Positions 22,895-27,611 of a stretch of 27,611 nucleotides of DNA are shown piece by piece. The translations under genes and the position numbers were made by a program. This DNA comes from a virus. How positions within the stretch are numbered: position 1 is the stretch's first letter; every line of letters begins with the position of its first letter. Location of the stretch: the IMG/VR virus record IMGVR_UViG_3300042324_001258, positions 1-27,611 of that record, one strand, 5' to 3'. The notes under the pieces were generated by a model that had not been told where the DNA came from, ran no database searches, and saw only the letters and a program-made list of their open reading frames with translations.

Positions 22895-23098
22895 ATGGAA
22901 AAATTAGGAATAGTATTAGCAGCATTTGGAATGCTAGTTGTAGTAGCGATTTTATTAGCATGGCCAACACAATGGCTTTGGAATAACGCTTTAGTAGGAG
23001 CAGCAGATGGATTTAATCCAATTGGCTTTTGGCAAGCATTAGGAATTAATATCCTATGTGGAATTTTATTTAGAAATAATAACTCAAGTTCAAAGTAA
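22895..23098 (+). CDS. Small membrane protein, 67 aa
   Basis: Two hydrophobic segments (about residues 4-22, LGIVLAAFGMLVVVAILLA, and 44-58, GFWQALGINILCGIL) separated by WPTQWLWNN. It is probably an inner-membrane hairpin. The C-terminus is short and polar. Function unknown. It starts a run of three consecutive membrane-protein genes before the SPFH gene. Confidence 0.7.
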   Translation: MEKLGIVLAAFGMLVVVAILLAWPTQWLWNNALVGAADGFNPIGFWQALGINILCGILFRNNNSSSK

Positions 23099-23331
23099 TG
23101 AAGACAGTTATTAAAGTTTTAGTAGGATTTTTCCTAGGATTAGGATTAGTTCAGTTAGTAGATCTAGGAATGTATCTGCTGAATAGGCCAGATAGTTATC
23201 TATTCAACTTAGGAGTATTGATACTTGGAATAGTATTTGTAGCATTTGGATTCTTAGGATTGTATATAATGAAAATAATCAAGCCTGAGGAAGAAGTAAA
23301 AGAAGAGGTTAAACAGGAAAAAGAAGAATAG
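23098..23331 (+). CDS. Small membrane protein, 77 aa
   Basis: Two transmembrane helices (about 5-27, IKVLVGFFLGLGLVQLVDLGMYL, and 37-60, NLGVLILGIVFVAFGFLGLYIM) are followed by a strongly charged cytoplasmic-type tail of repeated Lys-Glu-Glu-Val units (residues 62-77). TAATG overlap with the gene before; TAGTTATG junction with the gene after. Function unknown. Confidence 0.7.
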   Translation: MKTVIKVLVGFFLGLGLVQLVDLGMYLLNRPDSYLFNLGVLILGIVFVAFGFLGLYIMKIIKPEEEVKEEVKQEKEE

Positions 23332-23333
23332 TT

Positions 23334-23723
23334 ATGGTAGTATTATTAGTAATATTAATTGTAGGCTTATTAGTTTTAGGAATTATAGAAACTGTTACAG
23401 CATTTGATTTAGGATCTCCAATCTCAGACAAAGACATCTCAGATTATTTAGATAGAATTGAAAATGAAAATCTTATAAATGGAATAACTTTAAGATGGAA
23501 TGACAAATATGTTCTTAATGTAAAAGGGTATACAATTAGACATCATAGTAATCCTTCCATTTATCAAACACAGTACTCTATTATATTTCCATATTATATC
23601 ACTGATGTAGGAGTAATTCCAATATGGAGTAAATCTTATAGTAGAGTTAAGAAGTTATTTAAAGATAACATTGAAAATTCTAGTTATAGAACAGATAAAA
23701 GAAAAAAATTAGGGCTAGAATAG
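23334..23723 (+). CDS. Membrane-anchored hypothetical protein, 129 aa
   Basis: One N-terminal transmembrane helix (VVLLVILIVGLLVLGIIETV) and a soluble domain of about 100 residues (DYLDRIENENLI; NDKYVLNVKGYTIRHHSN; YYITDVGVIPIWSKSYSRV). Basic C-terminus. Function unknown. The TAG stop is followed at once by the TTG of the promoter at 23724. Confidence 0.7.
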   Translation: MVVLLVILIVGLLVLGIIETVTAFDLGSPISDKDISDYLDRIENENLINGITLRWNDKYVLNVKGYTIRHHSNPSIYQTQYSIIFPYYITDVGVIPIWSKSYSRVKKLFKDNIENSSYRTDKRKKLGLE

Positions 23724-23760
23724 TTGCCTCCTAAGAATATATTTCATATATTTAGGTATA
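23724..23760 (+). promoter_or_regulatory. Phage promoter, TTG-N20-TATATTTAGGTATA type
   Basis: TTG at 23724-23726, spacer CCTCCTAAGAATATATTTCA, TATATTTAGGTATA at 23747-23760. The spacer differs from the CTAG type and resembles that at 874. An unusually long A/T-only leader (about 43 nt) leads to AAGTT before the ATG at 23804. Confidence 0.88.
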
Positions 23761-23803
23761 ATAATAAACAATTAATTATAAATCAAATTTAAACAAAGAA
23801 GTT

Positions 23804-24640
23804 ATGAACAGAATTTTAGTAGCAGTAGGATTAATCCTAGTAGTTTTTGCAGTAACCATGTCATGTGAGAACATTGACTCAGGTAACATTGGTATCAAAG
23901 TAAACAAGTTTGGTACAGGAAGAGGGGTAAGTGGAGTAACAGAGTGTACAGGTACAGTCTTTTATAATCCAATCACAACAAACATCTTTGAATTTCCAAT
24001 CAATATTCGTCATAAAGAGTATACTGACGAAGGATCATTTGTAGTGAATAGTAAAGATGGATCAGAGTTTCATGTTAGTCCAATTGTCAACTATAGAATT
24101 AATCCAGATAAAGCCACACAGATCTTTGCAAAATATAGAAAAGACTTAGATGGTATTGAGAATGGATTCCTTAAGACAGCAGTAACAGAAGCATTTAGAA
24201 TCGTTACCAATGGCTATACAGCTGATCAATTAATCTCAAGTAGAGAAGCATTTGATAATAAAGTAAAAGCTACATTAAGAAAACAATTAGAGCCAGAAGG
24301 ATTTGTATTGGATCAATTTACAACTAATCTAGAATATCCTACATCATTCAAGAATGCTATTAATGCTAAGAATAATGCAGTACAGAAGGCTTTAATGGCT
24401 GAGAATAGAGTTAAACAAGCAGAGGCTGAAGCAAAGATTAAAGTAGCAGAAGCAGAAGGAGATGCTCAATCAACACTTACAAGAGCAAGAGCTGAATCAG
24501 AAGCAAATACTTTAAAGCAGAGAACATTAACTCCAATGCTATTGCAACAACAATGGATTGAAGCATGGAGAAAAGGTGGATCTAAAGTACCTCAGTATAT
24601 TACAAGCGGTGGAGGAAACTTCATGATGACTATAAAATAG
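23804..24640 (+). CDS. SPFH/band 7 (prohibitin/stomatin-like) lipoprotein
   Basis: A 278-residue protein. The N-terminal 21 residues form a hydrophobic signal segment ending in VTMSC, a lipobox-like site with Cys21. The SPFH domain follows (NIGIKVNKFGTGRGVSG; EYTDEGSFVVNSKDGSEFHV; VNYRINPDKATQIFAKYRKDL; YTADQLISSREAFDNKV), then the long Ala/Glu coiled coil with repeats of QAEAEAKIKVAEAEGDAQ. These are hallmarks of prohibitin/HflK-like proteins that form large membrane rings and often control FtsH-type proteases. In a phage this could change host membrane proteolysis or block superinfection; both are inference. It is alone behind its own promoter and ends near a terminator. Confidence 0.88.
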   Translation: MNRILVAVGLILVVFAVTMSCENIDSGNIGIKVNKFGTGRGVSGVTECTGTVFYNPITTNIFEFPINIRHKEYTDEGSFVVNSKDGSEFHVSPIVNYRINPDKATQIFAKYRKDLDGIENGFLKTAVTEAFRIVTNGYTADQLISSREAFDNKVKATLRKQLEPEGFVLDQFTTNLEYPTSFKNAINAKNNAVQKALMAENRVKQAEAEAKIKVAEAEGDAQSTLTRARAESEANTLKQRTLTPMLLQQQWIEAWRKGGSKVPQYITSGGGNFMMTIK

Positions 24641-24667
24641 TAAAATATATTAAAAATAATTGATAAA

Positions 24668-24692
24668 AGAGTTGCTAGCGCAGCTCTTTTTT
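24668..24692 (+). terminator. Rho-independent terminator interlocked with promoter
   Basis: Stem AGAGTTGC (24668-24675) with GCAGCTCT (24680-24687), eight pairs with one G-U, loop TAGC, then a T-run to 24692. Flanking A residues before the stem extend the pairing into the T-run. The TTG in the left arm is the -33 element of the next promoter. Confidence 0.82.
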
Positions 24693-24708
24693 CGTATATT
24701 TAGGTATA
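24672..24708 (+). promoter_or_regulatory. Phage promoter inside terminator, TTG-N20-TATATTTAGGTATA type
   Basis: TTG at 24672-24674 in the terminator stem, spacer ending TTTTTTCG, TATATTTAGGTATA at 24695-24708. The leader AAATCAATTAAAAATAAAGGTT leads to the ATG at 24732. Spacing is identical to the five other strong promoters although the spacer here must also form the terminator hairpin. Confidence 0.9.
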
Positions 24709-24731
24709 GAAATCAATTAAAAATAAAGGTT

Positions 24732-24908
24732 ATGAAAGTACAAGATTTAAAAGCAGGTGATAAGTTTAAGATGAATGGACTATCAGTAAGCGGTAAGCAG
24801 ACTAAGGTTAAATGTGAAATGATCCGATACAATGGAATGGATAAGTACGTTGTAGTATGCCAGGGTATTAGTATACTGGTAGATGGTACTGATGAAGTAT
24901 TTGTATAA
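24732..24908 (+). CDS. Hypothetical protein, 58 aa
   Basis: A small beta-rich protein (DLKAGDKFKMNGLSVSGK; KVKCEMIRYNGMDKYVVVCQ; ISILVDGTDEVFV), resembling a small barrel of the SH3 or Hint-like type. No specific family. I use the ATG behind the promoter leader; an in-frame TTG at 24660 would lie before the promoter and be untranscribed. Confidence 0.72.
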   Translation: MKVQDLKAGDKFKMNGLSVSGKQTKVKCEMIRYNGMDKYVVVCQGISILVDGTDEVFV

Positions 24909-24924
24909 CTAGAGGATAAGAGCT

Positions 24925-25023
24925 ATGACAGAAGAAGAATTACAAGTACTGCTTGATGAGGAAGAGACTTACATCAACGAATGGAGAGATAGTTTAACGC
25001 AAGAGCAGATTGATTCGATTTAA
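24925..25023 (+). CDS. Very small acidic protein, 32 aa
   Basis: MTEEELQVLLDEEETYINEW starts the peptide, followed by a short polar end (QEQIDSI). It is 16 nt after the previous stop and 6 nt before the second copy of the G-rich element. Copy 1 of that element also directly follows a very small gene, which supports this being a translated frame or part of the element's conserved context. Confidence 0.5.
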   Translation: MTEEELQVLLDEEETYINEWRDSLTQEQIDSI

Positions 25024-25029
25024 GAACGA

Positions 25030-25073
25030 AGGGGAGGGGGCGCAAGACTACTCACCGAAGGTGTCACGCGCAA
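25030..25073 (+). promoter_or_regulatory. Duplicated G-rich putative structured RNA element, copy 2
   Basis: Contains the same 13-nt block AGGGGAGGGGGCG (25030-25042) and the same 23-nt block beginning CTCACCGAAGG (25051-25073) as copy 1, joined by CAAGACTA instead of ten different bases. The ACC-GAA-GGT hairpin and a GCGC/GCGC pairing (25040-25043 with 25068-25071) are possible, but the long GAGGGGG stem of copy 1 has two mismatches here, so a common fold is not proven. The context is the same: directly after a tiny gene and 50 nt before the next ATG. Confidence 0.6.
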
Positions 25074-25076
25074 TTT

Positions 25077-25102
25077 CTCCCAACCCTCCAGGTTGTTGGA
25101 GG
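25077..25102 (+). promoter_or_regulatory. Pair of mutually exclusive hairpins in 5' leader
   Basis: Hairpin 1 pairs CTCC-CAACC (25077-25085) with GGTTG-GGAG (25091-25101, TT bulge). Hairpin 2 pairs CCTCCA (25085-25090) with TGGAGG (25097-25102) around loop GGTTGT. They share bases and cannot coexist. They lie between the G-rich element and the ATG at 25124, so they could control translation of that gene. The GGAGG released or hidden by them lies 21 nt before the ATG, too far for a standard Shine-Dalgarno sequence. Confidence 0.35.
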
Positions 25103-25123
25103 TAAAATCTAAATAAAAACTAT

Positions 25124-25378
25124 ATGAAAACAATTTACAAGTACGAATTAAGATCACAAGATGCTAGTATGAAGCTTCCAAAAGGGGCAGAGATACTTAC
25201 AGTACAGATTCAAGATGGGAGACCAATGCTATGGGCTTTAGTAGATCCAGAGAATGTATTAGAGGATAGATTTATATCCACTGTTGGTACAGGATGGGAA
25301 GTGGAAGACAATATGAAATACATTTGTACATACATGGAAGGATATTTTGTGTGGCATGTATTTGAAATGATACAATAG
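25124..25378 (+). CDS. Hypothetical protein, 84 aa
   Basis: A small protein with an ordered beta pattern: KTIYKYELRSQD, PKGAEILTVQIQDGRPMLWALV, RFISTVGTGWEV, YICTYMEGYFVWHVFEM. This pattern matches a family of short phage and bacterial proteins of about 80-90 aa often annotated as DUF7352-like; I recall it only loosely, so no name is assigned. The gene lies behind the G-rich element and hairpins. The next ATG is one base after the stop. Confidence 0.78.
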   Translation: MKTIYKYELRSQDASMKLPKGAEILTVQIQDGRPMLWALVDPENVLEDRFISTVGTGWEVEDNMKYICTYMEGYFVWHVFEMIQ

Positions 25379-25379
25379 T

Positions 25380-25535
25380 ATGAAAGTAATATACATGGAA
25401 CAGACCATTGCTCTTATGTCTCATGGAAGAGCCAGAGAGGTAGAGGAATTAATAGCCTCAGGAGAGGTTAAGAAATCAGAACAAGGAGTTAATTACTTAC
25501 TAACAATTATAGAGGATGAAGATACAGGAAGTTGA
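25380..25535 (+). CDS. Small hypothetical protein, 51 aa
   Basis: ATG at 25380 follows the previous TAG by one base. MKVIYMEQTIALMSHGRARE is followed by VEELIASGEVKKSE and an acidic EDEDTGS end. Probably helical. Its 3' end overlaps the next gene by 20 nt, typical of this region. Function unknown. Confidence 0.55.
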   Translation: MKVIYMEQTIALMSHGRAREVEELIASGEVKKSEQGVNYLLTIIEDEDTGS

Positions 25536-25710
25536 ATTGTATAAGAAAAAGTATAAGGGAGTTAAAATAGCTTTCAACTCTAGAAAAGGTGTAGGAAGGA
25601 TTATAGAAGGAATAGCCGTACAGGTGGTAGAATCTCAGGGCCTTGTTATACTCAGAGACTATGATAACTTCCCTCATTGTATATCAATAATGACATTGGA
25701 AGAGATATGA
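25516..25710 (+). CDS. Hypothetical protein, 64 aa, SH3-like
   Basis: A short basic beta-rich protein (YKGVKIAFNSRKGVGRIIEG, GLVILRDYDNFPHCISI) like a small KOW/SH3-type barrel that could bind nucleic acid. No family recognised. Its TGA overlaps the ATG of the next gene (ATGA at 25707). Confidence 0.6.
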   Translation: MKIQEVELYKKKYKGVKIAFNSRKGVGRIIEGIAVQVVESQGLVILRDYDNFPHCISIMTLEEI

Positions 25711-25895
25711 AAAAGTTTTTAGAAATTTATTTAGGGTTCTTTATAGCCTTGCCATTAGCACTTTGTATAGTATTATATGCAATAGGATGTTTTATGACAT
25801 GGAGTATTCTTGAACCAAATATTGAATGGGCCTATGTTAGGTTGTATATGGTAATGGCTCTTATAGTATCAATATTTTTAGCAGCGGATGAATAA
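25707..25895 (+). CDS. Small membrane protein, 62 aa
   Basis: Two transmembrane helices (about 8-30, YLGFFIALPLALCIVLYAIGCFM, and 42-58, VRLYMVMALIVSIFLAA). I use the ATG at 25707, which overlaps the preceding stop as ATGA. An in-frame TTG at 25677 would add ten residues and lies within the preceding gene. Function unknown. Confidence 0.62.
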   Translation: MKKFLEIYLGFFIALPLALCIVLYAIGCFMTWSILEPNIEWAYVRLYMVMALIVSIFLAADE

Positions 25896-26103
25896 TATGA
25901 AAAAGCTAATAGGAAATCTTTATTGGAGAATATGTAGAAGGATAGGTTATATTATTACCCTTAGAGACTATTATGATCCAAAGACATTCACTCTAGTAAA
26001 AAAGAATAGTCATATGGCCTTATTAAAACATATAGGTAAGGTAGATGAACATGGACATATAAAGGTAAAAGAAGTTTGGCAAATACAAATTAAAAAGATA
26101 TGA
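25888..26103 (+). CDS. Small basic protein, 71 aa
   Basis: A basic protein (KKLIGNLYWRICRRIGYIIT) with an N-terminal amphipathic segment and a beta-like second half (FTLVKKNSHMALLKHIG; HIKVKEVWQIQIKKI). ATGs at 25888 and 25897 are both possible; the first overlaps the upstream gene by 8 nt. Function unknown. It is joined to the next gene by an ATGA overlap. Confidence 0.6.
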   Translation: MNNMKKLIGNLYWRICRRIGYIITLRDYYDPKTFTLVKKNSHMALLKHIGKVDEHGHIKVKEVWQIQIKKI

Positions 26104-26351
26104 CCGTAAAAGAACTAATTGAAAGTCTAAGTAAGATAGAAGACCAAGACATAAAGGTAATGACAAAAGGATATGAAGGAGGAGTAAATGATATGGTAAT
26201 AGGAAATGGTATAGATAATAATACTCCAGCAATCATACATGTAGCCTTAGATGTAAATACAGAATGGTATTACGGTACACATGAAAGAGTAGATGATATG
26301 TACGGCAGTACTAATAGTGATTATCATATAGTAAAGGCAATTATTCTATAG
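26100..26351 (+). CDS. Hypothetical protein, 83 aa
   Basis: TVKELIESLSKIEDQDIKVM starts the protein, a pattern seen in many small phage proteins (a short helix that leads to a strand and a Gly-rich turn, KGYEGGVND). IHVALDVNTEWYYGTHE is the second strand pair. No function known. ATGA overlap with the previous gene. Confidence 0.7.
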   Translation: MTVKELIESLSKIEDQDIKVMTKGYEGGVNDMVIGNGIDNNTPAIIHVALDVNTEWYYGTHERVDDMYGSTNSDYHIVKAIIL

Positions 26352-26352
26352 T

Positions 26353-26544
26353 ATGGAAGTATGGGGAATAAATAAGTTAAAGGATCCTAATTCAAATCAT
26401 ATAATACGAAAGGTAGTAAAGAGGAGAGAACAATTAAAGGAAAGAGAACAGACACCTAAGGTAATAAAGGAATTAAAGGGCCTAGAAGACAGGATGAAGA
26501 TAGGAGAAATGCTATTGGAAAGATGGCGAGAGACCCATTCATAG
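26353..26544 (+). CDS. Small highly charged protein, 63 aa
   Basis: Lys, Arg and Glu make up about half of the protein (IIRKVVKRREQLKEREQ; ELKGLEDRMKIGEMLLERWR). Probably a single long helix. It begins one base after the upstream stop codon. Its 3' end runs into the first ACCCGTT-type repeat (26533), so the last codons overlap the array. Function unknown. Confidence 0.6.
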   Translation: MEVWGINKLKDPNSNHIIRKVVKRREQLKEREQTPKVIKELKGLEDRMKIGEMLLERWRETHS

Positions 26545-26585
26545 ACCCATTCCATACCCGTTTCTCTACCCGTTCGATACCCGTT
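26533..26585 (+). repeat. ACCCGTT array 1 (five units, about 11.5-bp spacing)
   Basis: Units at 26533 (ACCCATT), 26545 (ACCCATT), 26556, 26568 and 26579 (each ACCCGTT), with starts 12, 11, 12 and 11 bp apart, that is, about one helical turn. Spacers between units differ in sequence. The first unit overlaps the end of the gene at 26353. Confidence 0.85.
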
Positions 26586-26860
26586 TATACATACGTATCA
26601 CGTACGGGAGATATAAGGAGAGACATAGAGAGAACTACTGAGATACATAGTAAAAGGTGAAGGACTTTGATTAAACATAAAGGGTAGAAAAACCATACAA
26701 AGAGTATAAAGACATAGAGTACTAGGTAAGAAAAGGTACTGTACAGTATATACGATGTGTAAGAAAGAGGATAAGGCTAGGTAAAATAAGGATAGGAAAA
26801 ATGTGGCGGGTGTGTCTCCTTAATAGTTTTTTTCTATAATAAGGAAAACCTATAGTAGAT
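26586..26860. other. Gene-free, purine-rich stretch between the two repeat arrays
   Basis: No credible gene on either strand. The + strand is rich in A and G (about 26605-26735). It contains a perfect 12-bp palindrome TACTGTACAGTA (26737-26748), an ATACGTAT palindrome near 26588 and a short T-run (26827-26833). No promoter of the window's type is seen. Together with the arrays on both sides it forms a gene-free region of about 565 bp (26545-27109). Confidence 0.7.
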
Positions 26861-27007
26861 ACCCGTTCTATAGCCCCGTTTCACTCTCTAGTAACCCGAT
26901 TGGTTACCCGTTACAAACCCGTTCTAGCTACCCGTTTTGTTACCCGTCTAGTGACCCAATTGAGACCCGTTCTCTTTACCTGTTTGGAACCCGTTTCTTT
27001 CCCCGGT
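26861..27007 (+). repeat. ACCCGTT array 2 (about twelve units, about 12-bp spacing)
   Basis: Units start at 26861, 26874 (CCCCGTT), 26894 (ACCCGAT), 26906, 26917, 26930, 26942 (ACCCGTC), 26954 (ACCCAAT), 26965, 26978 (ACCTGTT), 26989 and 27001 (CCCCGGT). From 26894 on the steps are 11-13 bp without interruption. All units are in the same orientation. Spacers are unrelated, and steps that are not multiples of three argue against a coding repeat. Likely a nucleation site for a DNA-binding protein: origin, centromere or regulator. Confidence 0.88.
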
Positions 27008-27020
27008 AGAAACCAGGTAC

Positions 27021-27039
27021 TTATCCCCTTCGGGGGTAA
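27021..27039. other. Strong hairpin with CCCC-TTC-GGGG core
   Basis: TTATCCCC (27021-27028) pairs with GGGGGTAA (27032-27039), eight pairs with one G-U, loop TTC. No T-run follows on either strand, so it is not a standard terminator. It separates the ACCCGTT array from the promoter at 27056. Confidence 0.6.
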
Positions 27040-27055
27040 AAAGCCTATAAAAGAG

Positions 27056-27092
27056 TTGCTTATATGGCCTATGGTTCTTATCTTTAGGTATA
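27056..27092 (+). promoter_or_regulatory. Phage promoter, TTG-N20-TATCTTTAGGTATA type
   Basis: TTG at 27056-27058, 20-nt spacer ending GGTTCT, TATCTTTAGGTATA at 27079-27092 (one change from the other strong sites). The leader TAAAAACAAATAATCAT leads to the ATG at 27110. Confidence 0.85.
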
Positions 27093-27109
27093 TAAAAACA
27101 AATAATCAT

Positions 27110-27319
27110 ATGGTAAAGGAATTAAATAAGGTAATAGGAAAGGATTGTTCATGTAATAATTCTCCTACACTGAGGGCTAAATTGCTTACGGTAACTTCTC
27201 TTTGGTGCTTACTTGAAGTAACTCCTACTATGTATAATAGGAACCAATGGAGTAATATCTCAGTGGGTAAGAAATTTAAGCTTCCTATTCAGACGGTTCA
27301 CAATATGTATTTTTATTAA
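27110..27319 (+). CDS. Hypothetical protein, 69 aa
   Basis: MVKELNKVIGKDCSC starts the protein, followed by a helix (LRAKLLTVTSLWCLLEV) and VGKKFKLPIQTVHNMYFY. I chose the ATG behind the promoter leader; the open frame extends upstream to 26900 through the ACCCGTT array, but that part lies before the transcription start. No family recognised. A helix-turn-helix is possible (TSLWCLLEVTPTMYNRNQWS) but not convincing. Confidence 0.6.
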   Translation: MVKELNKVIGKDCSCNNSPTLRAKLLTVTSLWCLLEVTPTMYNRNQWSNISVGKKFKLPIQTVHNMYFY

Positions 27320-27329
27320 ACCTATACCT

Positions 27330-27485
27330 ATGAAACAGATTCAGATTACAATGCAAGAGCGATGGGCAGCCTCACGGCATACCATTCAGAAGTCTAAGAA
27401 GACCTACACCAGGAAGGAGAAGCACTCCTCTTCCAAGCAGGGGCCTCACAAGGGCCCTTTCCTTTTATCTAAAGCTTTCCTTTAA
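27330..27485 (+). CDS. Small basic protein, 51 aa
   Basis: MKQIQITMQERWAASRHTIQ is followed by KSKKTYTRKEKHSSSKQGPH, a very basic segment; the end is hydrophobic (FLLSKAF). The TxxK...KxYxRKEKH motif is like other small basic phage proteins. Codons such as CGA, CGG, ACC and GGC are more GC-rich than in the rest of the window. A terminator-like hairpin (27439-27466) lies within the 3' end of the frame, which lowers confidence that the whole frame is translated. Confidence 0.45.
   Translation: MKQIQITMQERWAASRHTIQKSKKTYTRKEKHSSSKQGPHKGPFLLSKAFL
27439..27466 (+). terminator. Rho-independent terminator-like hairpin
   Basis: AGGGGCC (27439-27445) pairs with GGCCCTT (27453-27459), seven pairs with one G-U, loop TCACAAG, followed by TCCTTTT. 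The T-run is interrupted by CC, so efficiency is uncertain. It overlaps the 3' end of the frame at 27330. Confidence 0.65.
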
Positions 27486-27552
27486 GTAAAATATTCAGTT
27501 AAAGCATCACTTTAAGTTAAAGTAACAGTTTAAGTTAAAGCTTTGCTTTAAG
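27481..27552. repeat. TTTAAGTTAAAG iteron-like array
   Basis: TTTAAG or TTTAAGTTAAAG units at 27481, 27511, 27529 and 27547, with a half unit TTAAAG at 27499. The period is 18 bp (27511, 27529, 27547) and 18 plus 12 bp in the first part. Each unit is nearly palindromic (CTTTAA-G-TTAAAG). The array is AT-rich and lies directly at the boundary to GC-rich sequence. Confidence 0.75.
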
Positions 27553-27560
27553 TAACGAAC

Positions 27561-27611
27561 ATGGCGTACCGGCCCGTCTACTCTTCCGACTCTCTTTCAA
27601 AGCCAGGCCCC
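27561..27611 (+). CDS. Possible start of a further gene (partial)
   Basis: ATG at 27561 opens a frame to the window end: MAYRPVYSSDSLSKPGP, 17 residues. The GC content and codons (GCG, CGG, CCC, GGC) differ strongly from the genes upstream. Too short to identify. Confidence 0.3.
   Translation, partial: MAYRPVYSSDSLSKPGP

Noticed and set aside
24660-24731. Upstream TTG start for the 58-aa protein
   Set aside because: It runs through the terminator and promoter, which places it before the transcription start.
26533-27007. CRISPR array
   Set aside because: Units are only 7 bp with 4-6 bp between them and no spacers of 25-40 bp; no cas genes nearby.
26900-27109. Coding region through the ACCCGTT array, in frame with the gene at 27110
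   Set aside because: The frame lies upstream of the promoter at 27056, and the repeat steps of 11-13 bp do not keep a codon period.
1-27611. tRNA or rRNA genes
   Set aside because: No cloverleaf-like sequence or rRNA signature was noticed while reading; a covariance search could still find a divergent one.

Overview
The window looks like part of a large double-stranded DNA phage genome (or an integrated copy of one) infecting a member of the Bacteroidetes, most likely a flavobacterium. All genes I can support lie on the + strand. They are packed with ATGA or TAATG overlaps and include a GH19 endolysin, a holin and overlapping spanin-like genes, a family A DNA polymerase, DUF3310 and DUF932 proteins and many small proteins of no known function. 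The Bacteroidetes assignment rests on three things: a recurrent promoter built as TTG, 20 nt, TATATTTAGG (close to the Bacteroidetes TTG/TAnnTTTG promoter type); A-rich leaders without Shine-Dalgarno sequences; and a signal peptide ending in SFSQ, typical of flavobacteria. No virion structural gene, integrase or tRNA gene was seen, so the assignment to a phage is inferred from content.

Layout. (1) 1-3125: the 3' end of a DNA polymerase gene, then a promoter, a complete groES-groEL pair and a small histone H1-like gene, followed by copy 1 of a duplicated G-rich RNA-like element. (2) 3146-6143: a membrane protein, two small cytoplasmic proteins (one a zinc ribbon), a terminator, then a lysis cassette: a two-helix membrane protein, a GH19 endolysin, a holin and two overlapping genes arranged like Rz/Rz1. 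The cassette ends in a terminator that is physically interlocked with the next promoter. (3) 6174-7583: DUF3310, a PD-(D/E)XK nuclease of the Cas4/RecB type with Fe-S cysteines, and a ribbon-helix-helix-like protein. (4) 7588-18396: about 10.8 kb of carbohydrate genes: several glycosyltransferases, a full-length and a half-length DegT-family sugar aminotransferase, a SAM methyltransferase-like protein, a PglD/NeuD-type acyltransferase and a GalE-like epimerase. Together these could make and transfer an N-acylated amino sugar onto a phage or host target. (5) 18416-26544: small accessory genes in short transcription units, five of them started by near-identical promoters. They include a HNH-like protein, a DUF932 protein, a run of small membrane proteins and a lipoprotein-like SPFH/band 7 protein. 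Copy 2 of the RNA-like element lies here. (6) 26533-27109: a gene-poor region with two arrays of ACCCGTT repeats spaced about 12 bp apart, a candidate origin, centromere or regulatory nucleation site. (7) 27110-27611: two small genes, a terminator, an 18-bp-period TTTAAGTTAAAG repeat array, and a sudden change to GC-rich sequence where a further gene may start.

Most notable are the glycan locus, the complete phage-borne GroES/GroEL system, the helically phased ACCCGTT arrays, the duplicated RNA-like element downstream of two different tiny genes, and the interlocked terminator-promoter modules.
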